Shown one piece after another: positions 33,904-41,013 of a stretch of 64,000 bases of DNA (positions are counted from its first letter, which is position 1; each line of letters begins with the position of its first letter). The position numbers and the translations under genes are program-made. The notes beneath the pieces were generated by a model. The model ran no database searches. It saw only the letters and a program-made list of their open reading frames with translations, and was not told where the DNA came from. Origin of the DNA: Deltaproteobacteria bacterium (GTDB lineage Bacteria; Myxococcota_A; Polyangia; GCA-2747355; JADLHG01); the NCBI GenBank assembly GCA_020848905.1, contig JADLHG010000043.1, forward strand, positions 1 to 64,000, read 5' to 3'.

Positions 33904-34930
33904 GCCAGCTCGCGTGTTCCCGCGCGATGGTCACCACCGCATCGGCCCAGGCGTCGTGCGCGTTCAGCGACGAAACCAGCGTGAGCTCCTCGCCGCCGGC
34001 GGCGCGGAAAGTCTCGGCGCCGCGTAGGCCGAGCTCCTCGAGCGTCTCGAGGCAGTCGGCGACGAAGGCAGGGCTCAGCACGGCCAGGCGCCTCACCCCT
34101 TCCTTCGCGAGCGCGGTCAAGACCTCCTCGGTGTAGGGGCGGATCCAGACCTCGCGCCCGAGGCGGGACTGAAAGCTCACCACGCGCTGCTCGGGAGAAA
34201 GACCCAGTCGCTCGCCGAGGCGGGCCGCGGTGGCGAAGCACTGCGCGCGGTAGCAGCTCGCGTTTGCGGGGCCGAGCTCGGCGCAGCAGCGCGCGTCCTT
34301 CAGGCAGTGCGTGCCCGCGGGGTCGGCCTTGCGCAGGTGCCGTTCGGGCAGCCCGTGGAAGCTGAAGAGCACGCGTTCGGGTCGGGCGGCGTCGAGGACC
34401 GGGCGAGCCACGCCGGCGAAGGCCGAGATAAACGCGTCGTGGTCGTGGAAGGCCGGCACGACCTGTAGCGAGGGGATGGTCCACAGGCGGCCGAGGGCCT
34501 CGAAGACGGCCTGCAGCGAGGAGCCGGTGGTGGCCGAGGCGTGCTGCGGGTAGAGCGGAAAGACGACGATGCGGTCGATGCCGGACGCGGTGAGGCGCTC
34601 GAGGGCCGCCGGGATGGAGGGCTGCCCGTAGCGCATGGCGAGCTCCACCTGCACCGCCTCGCCGAGCCGCGCCTGCACCTTCGCGGCGAGATCCTGGCCG
34701 TGCACGAGGAGCGGCGAGCCACGTTCGGTCCAGATCGCGCGGTAGGCGTGGGCGGAGAGCTTCGGTCGGCGCGGCAGAATGAAGAGGTTCAGGATGAGCC
34801 AGCGCTTCCACGCGGGCAGGTCGAAGACGCGCGGGTCGGAGAGGAACTCCTTGAGATAGGCGCGGACGGCCGCGGGGTCGGGACGTTCCGGCGTGCCGAG
34901 GTTGACGAGCAGAAGGCCGACGCGAGGCAT
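33875..34930 (-). CDS. hemH: Ferrochelatase (protoporphyrin/coproporphyrin), internal-cysteine class
   Basis: The 351-residue enzyme inserts Fe2+ in the last stages of heme synthesis. Motifs: 'LLVNLGTPERPD', 'AMRYGQPSIPAAL', 'FPLYPQHASATTGS', catalytic His192 in 'FSFHGLPERHL', 'FQSRLGREVWIRPYT' and 'SPAFVADCLETLEELG'. Cys209, Cys215, Cys216, Cys226 and Cys231 cluster in an internal segment after the active-site His, the pattern of the internally ligated [2Fe-2S] ferrochelatases described from Bdellovibrio/Myxococcus-type bacteria. ATG 34930. It lies just downstream of an NDH-2 gene on the same strand. Heme supply fits the several cytochromes of this window. Confidence 0.95.
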   Translation of the reverse strand: MPRVGLLLVNLGTPERPDPAAVRAYLKEFLSDPRVFDLPAWKRWLILNLFILPRRPKLSAHAYRAIWTERGSPLLVHGQDLAAKVQARLGEAVQVELAMRYGQPSIPAALERLTASGIDRIVVFPLYPQHASATTGSSLQAVFEALGRLWTIPSLQVVPAFHDHDAFISAFAGVARPVLDAARPERVLFSFHGLPERHLRKADPAGTHCLKDARCCAELGPANASCYRAQCFATAARLGERLGLSPEQRVVSFQSRLGREVWIRPYTEEVLTALAKEGVRRLAVLSPAFVADCLETLEELGLRGAETFRAAGGEELTLVSSLNAHDAWADAVVTIAREHASWLKDAGPAPA

Positions 34931-34947
34931 GGGGGGAGCGCTCCGGG

Positions 34948-36276
34948 TCAGGGGGCGGGTTTCGAAGGGGGCGGCGCGGTGTCCGACGGCGGGCCGGGCT
35001 CCAGGCGGTGGCCCGTGATGAGGCGCGCGCCGCGCTTGTAGGTCAGATAGGACCAGATCCAGGTGAAGAGCACGACCGCGCGATTGCGAAAGTCGACGAG
35101 AAAGAGGATGTGCACGAAGAGCCAGGTCAGCCAGGCCAGGAAGCCGCGCAGCTTGAGGCGCCCGACCTGCGCGACGGCGGCGCTGCGGCCGATGGTGGCC
35201 ATGCTCCCCTTGTCCACGTAGCGGAAGTGCGGGCGCGGCTGCCCCTCGAGCGCGGCCAGGAGCGCGCGGGCCACGAAGCGGCCCTGCTGCAGCGCGACGG
35301 GAGCGAGACCCGGCAGCGGTGCGCCGTCCTGATGCAGGAAGGCGGCCATGTCGCCGATGGCGAAGACCTCCGGGTGTCCGGGGAGCGAGCAGTCGGGCTC
35401 CACGACCACGCGCTGGGCGCGGTCGAGCGGGACGCCGAGCTGGGCCACGAGCGGCGTCCCCGAGACGCCGGCGGCCCAGAGCACGGTGGCCGCGGGGAGG
35501 TGCTCGAGGTCGAGGTAGACGCCCGTCGCGTCGACCTCGCGGACGAGCGCGCCGGTGCGCACCTTCACGCCCAGGCGGTCGAGCTGCTCCACCGCGGCGT
35601 CCGCCAGTTCCTCGTCGAAGCTGGGCAGGATGCGCGGCCCGCCCTCGAGGAGGAGCACCTGCGCGGTCGTCGGGTCGACGCGGCGGAAGTCGCGGGCCAG
35701 CACGAAGCGGGCGAGCTCGCCGAGGGCGCCGGCGAGCTCCACCCCCGTCGGGCCGCCGCCGATCACGATGAAGGTCATGAGCTGGGCGCGGCGCGCGGGC
35801 TCCGGCTCGCGCTCGGCGGCCTCGAAGGCCAGGAGCACGCGGCGGCGGATCTCGACCGCGTCGTCGAGGTCCTTCAGCCCGAGGGCGAAGCGGCTCCACT
35901 CCGCGTGACCGAAGTAGTTGGTCTGCGCCCCGGTGGCGAGCACCAGATAGTCGTAGGGCAGGCTCCCCTGGGTCAGCCGCACGCGGCGCGCAAAGAGGTC
36001 CACGCCGCGCACCTCGTCGAGCAGCACGCGCGCGTTCTCCTGGCGCCGGAGCACGGAACGAATGGGGTAGCTGATATCGGCCGGCGAGATGCCCGCCATG
36101 GCCACCTGGTAGAGCAGCGGCTGGAAGAGGTGGTGGTTCGTGCGGTCGATGACCGTCACCTCCACGGGACGCCCCGCGAGCTCGCGCGCGGCGGTCAGCC
36201 CACCGAAGCCGCCGCCCACGATGACGACGCGGGGGAGTCGAGCGAGCGTCGGGCCGTGCGGGGGAGCGTGTGTCAT
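34948..36276 (-). CDS. ndh: Type II NADH dehydrogenase (NDH-2)
   Basis: The product is about 442 residues from ATG 36276. FAD site 'VVIVGGGFGGLTAARELAG' (residues 18-36), 'DRTNHHLFQPLLYQVAMAG', NADH site 'FIVIGGGPTGVELAGALGE' and 'VFAIGDMA' are the classical two-Rossmann pattern. The quinone-site segment is 'VALQQGRFVARALL'. A C-terminal hydrophobic region ('FLAWLTWLFVHILFLVDF') anchors it to the cytoplasmic face of the membrane. It oxidises NADH with quinone without pumping protons. Alternative starts at 36321 and 36339 are in frame; none has a good Shine-Dalgarno. hemH follows 17 bp later. Confidence 0.92.
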   Translation of the reverse strand: MTHAPPHGPTLARLPRVVIVGGGFGGLTAARELAGRPVEVTVIDRTNHHLFQPLLYQVAMAGISPADISYPIRSVLRRQENARVLLDEVRGVDLFARRVRLTQGSLPYDYLVLATGAQTNYFGHAEWSRFALGLKDLDDAVEIRRRVLLAFEAAEREPEPARRAQLMTFIVIGGGPTGVELAGALGELARFVLARDFRRVDPTTAQVLLLEGGPRILPSFDEELADAAVEQLDRLGVKVRTGALVREVDATGVYLDLEHLPAATVLWAAGVSGTPLVAQLGVPLDRAQRVVVEPDCSLPGHPEVFAIGDMAAFLHQDGAPLPGLAPVALQQGRFVARALLAALEGQPRPHFRYVDKGSMATIGRSAAVAQVGRLKLRGFLAWLTWLFVHILFLVDFRNRAVVLFTWIWSYLTYKRGARLITGHRLEPGPPSDTAPPPSKPAP

Positions 36277-36434
36277 GGAGCTGGCGCGACTGTAGCGCCG
36301 GAGCAGGCGCGAGTCGATCATGCGGCGTGGCCCGGTCATGCGGCGTGGCGCCGGGGAAGGGCATGGACCCCGACGGAAACCCGTGCCAGAGTCAGGTTAC
36401 CCCCGAGCCGTAGCGCGCGCGGCGGGACCGAGCG

Positions 36435-37271
36435 ATGCACGAGCACCACGGCCACGATCACGGTCACCATCACGAACCCGACGAGGAGCGGCACGATCCG
36501 AGCTGCCCGTCGGAGCAGCGGTGTGGGCACCTGCACGAGTCGGCGGGCGAGCCGCTCTTCGGCTGCGAGGGGCTGATCGTCGGGTTCGGGAGCACGGCGC
36601 TCCTGCCGGCGGTGGAGCTGACGCTGCGACACGGGGAGCTCTGCGCGGTGATCGGTCCGAACGGCTCGGGGAAGACCACGCTCGTGCGCACCCTGCTCGG
36701 GCTCCAGCCGCCGCTCCGCGGGCGACTGCGCACCTACTGCGAGGGGCGCTGCGACATGGCGTACATCCCGCAGCGCTCGGAGCTCGACCCCATCGTGCCG
36801 CTCCGTGCGCGCGACGTGGTGGCGATGGGCGTCGAGCGGGGGCAGAGCTTTCTGCGTCCGTGGCTGCCGCGGCAGGACCGGCTGCGCATCGACCACGCCA
36901 TCGCGGAGATGGAGGTCGGTCACCTCGAGCGGCGGCTCTTTCGCGAGCTGAGCGAGGGGCAGAAGCAGCGGGTGCTGATGGCGCGGCTCATGGCCAGCCA
37001 CCCCGAGCTGGCCCTTCTGGACGAGCCGACCGCCGCGATGGACCCGGTCGCGCAGCGGGCCACCTTCGAGCTCATCGACAAGCTGCGCCGCCAGCACGGC
37101 ATGGCGGTGCTGATGGTCACGCACCACCTCGAGCCAGTGCGCGAACGGGCCGATCAGGTGCTCTTTCTCGACGGCGACCGGCAGGTCGTGCTCGTGGGGC
37201 CGCCGGCGGAGGTCTTCGCCCATCCGGCCTTCGAAGCCCGCTACGGCCAGGTCGGAGCGCCGGTGGCGTAG
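36435..37271 (+). CDS. Metal (Zn/Mn-type) ABC transporter ATPase with His-rich N-terminus
   Basis: The product is 278 residues. The first 35 residues carry 11 His plus two Cys ('MHEHHGHDHGHHHEPDE', 'CGHLHE'), an unusual metal-binding extension on an ATPase. The ABC core has Walker A 'GPNGSGKTT' (residues 74-82), Q-loop 'YIPQRSELD', signature 'LSEGQKQRV', Walker B 'LALLDEPTAAMD' and switch His in 'VTHHLEPVRERAD'. Sequence and the neighbouring ZnuB-type permease place it in the Zn/Mn/Fe ABC-3 family. The His tail may sense or buffer metal on the cytoplasmic side (inference). Confidence 0.88.
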   Translation: MHEHHGHDHGHHHEPDEERHDPSCPSEQRCGHLHESAGEPLFGCEGLIVGFGSTALLPAVELTLRHGELCAVIGPNGSGKTTLVRTLLGLQPPLRGRLRTYCEGRCDMAYIPQRSELDPIVPLRARDVVAMGVERGQSFLRPWLPRQDRLRIDHAIAEMEVGHLERRLFRELSEGQKQRVLMARLMASHPELALLDEPTAAMDPVAQRATFELIDKLRRQHGMAVLMVTHHLEPVRERADQVLFLDGDRQVVLVGPPAEVFAHPAFEARYGQVGAPVA

Positions 37272-37280
37272 AAGACCAGC

Positions 37281-38138
37281 GTGCCCCCTCTCGACAGCGC
37301 ACCGACCTGGGACAAGTTCATTGCGGGCCTGCCGGTCCTGCTCGACCCGATCCTGTGCGCGGCGGCGGCGGGGCTCGTCCTCGGGCTGATCGGCGTGTAC
37401 GTCGTCCTGCGGCGCATGGTCTTCGTCTCGGCGGCGATCACGCACGCGGCGGGCCTCGGCGTGGCGCTCTCCTTCTACGTGCAGATCCATCTCGGGTTGG
37501 GAGCGCTCGCGCACCCGGTGGTGGGGGCCTTCGTCTGCGGGATCCTGGCCACGCTCCTGCTCCTGCGCGACCCGGCGCGGCTCCGGCTCACGCGCGAGAG
37601 CCTGCTCGGCCTGGTGTTCATCGGGGCCGCGGGGGCGACGCTGCTCGTGGGCTCGCGCATCTCGCAGGAGAGCCACGACATCAACGCGATCCTCTTCGGC
37701 TCGGCGGTGCTGGTGAGCGCGGCGGACCTCTACACCACGCTCGTCGTGGGGGGGATCGTGCTCGCGGGACACCTGTGGCTGCGGCGCGCCTTCGTCTACG
37801 TGAGCTTCGACAAGGAGAGCGCGCGGGTGCACCAGCTCCCGGTGCGCACGCTCGAGACGGCGCTGCTCGTCAGCGTGGGGCTGATGGTCTCGGTGACCAC
37901 GCGGGCGCTCGGCGCGATGCCGGTCTTCGCCTTCAACGTGCTGCCGGCGATGGGGGCCCTCGCGCTCTGCCGGCGGGTCGAGACGGCCTTCGTGGCGGCG
38001 GGCCTCTTTGGCCTGCTCTCGGGGGCGGCGGGCTACGTGGCGTCGTACTTCTTCCGCCTCCCCGTCGGGGCGAGCCAGACGGTGACGGCGGCGCTGCTCG
38101 CGCTCCTGGCGATGGGGGTCAGGTTCGTGCGCCGGTAG
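37281..38138 (+). CDS. ABC-3 family metal permease (ZnuB/MntB-type)
   Basis: The 285-residue membrane protein starts at GTG 37281, 9 bp after its ATPase. About eight hydrophobic helices; family landmarks are 'LILGLIGVYVVLRRMVF'-like helix 1, 'AITHAAGLGVALSFY', 'AILFGSAVL' and 'NVLPAMGALAL'. It would form the pore for zinc, manganese or iron import. No periplasmic solute-binding gene or Zur/MntR-type regulator adjoins the pair, so the binding protein must be encoded elsewhere. Its 3' end overlaps the convergent aminotransferase IV gene by 20 bp. Confidence 0.87.
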   Translation: MPPLDSAPTWDKFIAGLPVLLDPILCAAAAGLVLGLIGVYVVLRRMVFVSAAITHAAGLGVALSFYVQIHLGLGALAHPVVGAFVCGILATLLLLRDPARLRLTRESLLGLVFIGAAGATLLVGSRISQESHDINAILFGSAVLVSAADLYTTLVVGGIVLAGHLWLRRAFVYVSFDKESARVHQLPVRTLETALLVSVGLMVSVTTRALGAMPVFAFNVLPAMGALALCRRVETAFVAAGLFGLLSGAAGYVASYFFRLPVGASQTVTAALLALLAMGVRFVRR

Positions 38139-38781
38139 CGTCGGGCCGCCTGGTGAGCCGCGCGAAGAGCGCGTCGATCTCCCGCCGGAGGCTCGTGGGG
38201 AAACCCGTGCTACGCGGCTCGGCCAGCGCGCAGGTGCCTTTCACCGCATTCACGAGCAGGAGCGCGTTCGAGTCGCCGGGGATCACCCCTTCGCGGGCCG
38301 ACAGGTGGTCGCGGAGCGCCGCCTCTGCGGTGGAGAGGACGCGGGGACGCCCTCGGGAGGCGACGAGGAGGGTCGCACCGTCGAAGTGGAGCACCGCGGC
38401 GGTGCACGACTCGTAGAGCTCGCGCCCGTCGGCGGATGTGAGGAGGGTGGCCACCCCCGGCTGGCGGACGGCCTCGTACGGCCCCGGCTGGGCAGGCTTC
38501 GGAAAGGCGACGCTGCGATCCGCGACGGGGGAGGGCAGGCTTCGCGTGGGGATGCCGTCGTAGAGGCGCGAGGCCGGGCGCTCCTCCACGCGCAGGCCCG
38601 CCTCCCCGTCGGTGAAGACGGCCCAGTTGCCGGGCGCGGCAGTCGCGGCGAAGCGATCGAAGGCCGCACGCGCCTCGTGGTCCTCGTGGTCCTCGTCGTC
38701 CCCGGCGAGGCCGAGGCGCGCCAGGTGGTAGTCGAGGAGGACGACGCCGGCGTCGGTGAGTCTCAGGACCGTGTAGGGCAA
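38119..38781 (-). CDS. Class IV aminotransferase-fold protein, aminodeoxychorismate lyase-like
   Basis: The 220-residue product is shorter than typical PabC (about 270). Landmarks: 'VVLLDYHLARLG' (the usual L-L-x-x-H-L-x-R-L), a putative PLP lysine Lys95 in 'VAFPKPAQPGPYEAVRQP', and 'ELYESCTAAVLHF', matching the E-x-S/T-x-x-N block though Asn is Ala. A Ser/Asp/Glu-rich stretch replaces part of the N-terminal domain. It overlaps the pabB-like gene by 19 bp and follows the pabA-like gene, which supports a role in 4-aminobenzoate formation for folate. Weak motif conservation leaves activity uncertain. Confidence 0.7.
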   Translation of the reverse strand: MPYTVLRLTDAGVVLLDYHLARLGLAGDDEDHEDHEARAAFDRFAATAAPGNWAVFTDGEAGLRVEERPASRLYDGIPTRSLPSPVADRSVAFPKPAQPGPYEAVRQPGVATLLTSADGRELYESCTAAVLHFDGATLLVASRGRPRVLSTAEAALRDHLSAREGVIPGDSNALLLVNAVKGTCALAEPRSTGFPTSLRREIDALFARLTRRPDATGART

Positions 38782-39776
38782 CGGAGCGCTCCTAGCTTGA
38801 CGTGGAGCTCGTCGAGCTCCGCGCGGGGATCGGAATCGTAGACGATGCCGCCGCCCACACCGTAGATCCAGCCGGCGGGGGTCTTCTCGGCGGTGCGGAT
38901 GAGCAGGCTGAAGGTCGAGCGGTCGTCGGTGACGAGGCCGAGCGCGCCGCAGTACGCGCCGCGGGGAGTGCTCTCGAGCGCGCGGATGAGGCGCAGGGCG
39001 GCGGTCTTGGGGGCGCCGCTCACCGAGCCGCCGGGGTGGAGCGCCGAGAGGACCTCGAGCGGGGTCATCCCGTCAGCCAGCGTGCCCACCACGTCGCTCA
39101 CGGTCTGGAGCGCATACGGGAGCTCGAGGACGCGGCGCGCGTGCTCGACACGCACCGAGCGGGGTTGGCAGATGGGGACCAGGTCGTTGCGCAGGAGGTC
39201 GGTGATCATCGCGAGCTCGGCGCGGTCCTTCTCGCTCGCCTCGAGGGCGGCGGCGGCCTCGGGCGGCGCGGTGCCTTTCATCGGCTGGGTGTGCACGTAC
39301 GAGCCGCGGGTCTCGAAGAAGAGCTCGGGCGAGGCCGAGACGAGCTCGCGTCCGTCGGGGAGCCGGACCCACGCCGCGAAGCGAGGCACGGCTCGCGCGC
39401 AGAGGAGAGCGAAGAGGGCGGAGCCGGAGAGGCGTGGGAGCTCGGCGCGGGCAGTGAGGCAGACCTGATAGACGTCGCCCGCCGCGATGGCCTCGCGCAG
39501 GCGCTCGACCTTCGCGGGGTAGTCGTCGGCGAGGAGGCGGAGCGGGAGCTCGGCCCCGGGCGGCTCGAGGGAGGGGCGAAGGGGCGTAACGGCCTCGGGG
39601 GCGAAGAGCTCCGCGGCGCTGCCCCGCTCTTCGAACGGCACGAAGACGAGGCGAGGCCGGTCCGTCGGAGCGGTGGTGGTGGGCGTGAGGTCGCGAAGGA
39701 GCACGAAGGGCTCGCCGCCGAAGCCCGGGCCGAGAAGCGCGAAGGAGGGCAGGGCCTCGAGCTCGACGAGTCTCAC
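38763..39776 (-). CDS. pabB: Aminodeoxychorismate synthase component I (chorismate-binding)
   Basis: The product is 337 residues, GTG start at 39776 inside the stop of the upstream glutamine amidotransferase gene (GTGA). It contains the chorismate-binding catalytic domain: 'AAGDVYQVCLTARAEL', 'LVSASPELFFETRG', 'TQPMKGTAPPEA', 'DLLRNDLVPICQPRSVRV', 'VLSALHPGGSVSGAPKTAAL' and 'YCGALGLVTDD', 'SLLIRTAE'. The N-terminal domain is short compared with TrpE/PabB. The K-G-T and P-G-G-S-x-x-G-A-P-K motifs are intact. Because a PabC-like gene follows rather than trp genes, PabB is preferred over anthranilate synthase. Confidence 0.88.
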   Translation of the reverse strand: MRLVELEALPSFALLGPGFGGEPFVLLRDLTPTTTAPTDRPRLVFVPFEERGSAAELFAPEAVTPLRPSLEPPGAELPLRLLADDYPAKVERLREAIAAGDVYQVCLTARAELPRLSGSALFALLCARAVPRFAAWVRLPDGRELVSASPELFFETRGSYVHTQPMKGTAPPEAAAALEASEKDRAELAMITDLLRNDLVPICQPRSVRVEHARRVLELPYALQTVSDVVGTLADGMTPLEVLSALHPGGSVSGAPKTAALRLIRALESTPRGAYCGALGLVTDDRSTFSLLIRTAEKTPAGWIYGVGGGIVYDSDPRAELDELHVKLGALRCPTRS

Positions 39777-40336
39777 GCAACGGCCTCGAAGAACGCGGCC
39801 AGGAGCGCGCGCCCGTCCTGGCTGCCGAAGGAGTCGGGGTGAAACTGGAGCCCGGCCATCGGGAGCGTGGCGTGCTCGATGGCCATGGGCAGCCCGTCCT
39901 CGGTGGTGGCGACCACGCGCAGGGGGGGCGCGACGCGCGCGAGGGCCAGGGAGTGATAGCGCATCATGAGGCGCGGGCCGACGAAGCCCGGAAAGAGGCG
40001 CGAGGGGGAAAAGAGCACCGGGCTCTGCTTGCCGTGCACGGGGGGCACGCGGACGAGCTCGGCGCCGAAAGCCAGGCCCAGCGCCTGATGCCCGAGGCAG
40101 ATGCCGAGGAGCGGAAGGTGCGCGCGTGCGGCGGCGTGGACGAGCTCCACGATCCCCGCGCGCACGGGGTCGGTGGGGCCCGGGCCGACGATCACGAGCT
40201 GGGCCCTTGCGAGGGCCTGCGGATCACCTGCCGCCTCGCGCCCCGAGCGAAGCTCCACCGCCGACCGCTCGACGGGCAGGGCGTCGACGACGTTCCAGGT
40301 GAAGGAATCGTCGTTTTCGAGGAAGAGCACGCGCAC
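39773..40336 (-). CDS. pabA: Glutamine amidotransferase component (PabA/TrpG family)
   Basis: The product is about 187 residues from GTG 40336. Class I amidotransferase motifs: 'MRVLFLENDDSFTWNVVD', 'VIVGPGPTDP', nucleophile Cys80 in 'LLGICLGHQALG' and His166 in 'GLQFHPDSFGS'. The third catalytic residue, normally Glu in H-P-E-S, is Asp here, a conservative but unusual change. It releases ammonia from glutamine for the PabB subunit encoded immediately downstream with a 4-bp overlap. The start is not certain because the upstream region is repetitive. A 14-bp tandem repeat lies in its 5' region. Confidence 0.87.
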   Translation of the reverse strand: MRVLFLENDDSFTWNVVDALPVERSAVELRSGREAAGDPQALARAQLVIVGPGPTDPVRAGIVELVHAAARAHLPLLGICLGHQALGLAFGAELVRVPPVHGKQSPVLFSPSRLFPGFVGPRLMMRYHSLALARVAPPLRVVATTEDGLPMAIEHATLPMAGLQFHPDSFGSQDGRALLAAFFEAVA

Positions 40337-40370
40337 GACCGGATACAAGCACAGACGGTGGTGCGGTGCA

Positions 40371-40426
40371 AGTGCGGGCGAGCAAGTGCGGGCGAGCAAG
40401 TGCGGGCGAGCAAGTGCGGGCGAGCC
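40371..40426. repeat. Four tandem copies of a 14-bp unit
   Basis: The unit AGTGCGGGCGAGCA occurs at 40371, 40385, 40399 and 40413, the last copy differing at its final base. The array sits in the divergent region between the pabA-like gene and the gene at 40504, about 35 bp upstream of the pabA start. It is not a CRISPR array (no spacers). Copy number may vary by slippage. Confidence 0.85.
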
Positions 40427-40503
40427 AGCGGCGCTCCGGCCTTCGACCCAGCCGCGGGCGCGCGCGACGTGCTAGGCTTCGCGGACCATCGTCGAGGCCT
40501 TCG

Positions 40504-41013
40504 ATGATCCTCTCCGACTATCGGTTCTCTCCCGCGGTGCGGCGCACGGTCAGGGCGCTCGTGCCGGTGATCTGTCCCCCCGAGGTGGAGGAGCTCGGGC
40601 TCGTGGACGCCGTCGTGGCGCAGGCCGAGCTCTTCGTGCGCTCGCTCGCCCCGGAGGCGCGGTACGGGCTCGTGGCCGGTTATCGCTCCTTCGAGCTCCT
40701 CGCGGCGACGCGGCCGGCGCAGCTCGGGCGTACCTTCTCGGCGCTGCCGAAGGGCGCGGCGCGGGCGTACTTCGACGCGTGGTGGAATAGCCCGCTCGGA
40801 CCCGCACGCTCTCTGGCCATGGGGATGAAGAGCCCCATCGCCATCGGTTACTACGAGCTCCCCGAGGTGCAGGCGCGCATGGGGTACGCCGCCCAGGGCT
40901 GGATGGATCGGGTCAGGCAGGAGCGACGCGACCGTTTCGGCGAGGTCATCGCACGGCACGAGGCGGAGCTCGTCGCACCGAATCCGCTCGTTTCGGGGAG
41001 GGAGCGCCGATGA
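40504..41013 (+). CDS. Small partner protein of the GMC oxidoreductase
   Basis: The 169-residue helical protein starts at ATG 40504. Landmarks: 'LVAGYRSFELLAATRP', 'ARAYFDAWWNSPLGPARSL', 'AMGMKSPIAIGYYELPEV' and 'GWMDRVRQER'. It overlaps the GMC oxidoreductase start by 4 bp (ATGA), so they are translationally coupled. Small helical subunits next to GMC or gluconate-dehydrogenase-type flavoproteins act as chaperone or membrane/Tat companion subunits (family knowledge), and the same is inferred here. There is no signal peptide or catalytic motif. The function on its own is unknown. Confidence 0.7.
   Translation: MILSDYRFSPAVRRTVRALVPVICPPEVEELGLVDAVVAQAELFVRSLAPEARYGLVAGYRSFELLAATRPAQLGRTFSALPKGAARAYFDAWWNSPLGPARSLAMGMKSPIAIGYYELPEVQARMGYAAQGWMDRVRQERRDRFGEVIARHEAELVAPNPLVSGRERR

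Noticed and set aside
40371-40426. Short repeats as a CRISPR array
   Set aside because: The 14-bp units are directly adjacent with no spacers, and no cas gene is present in the window.
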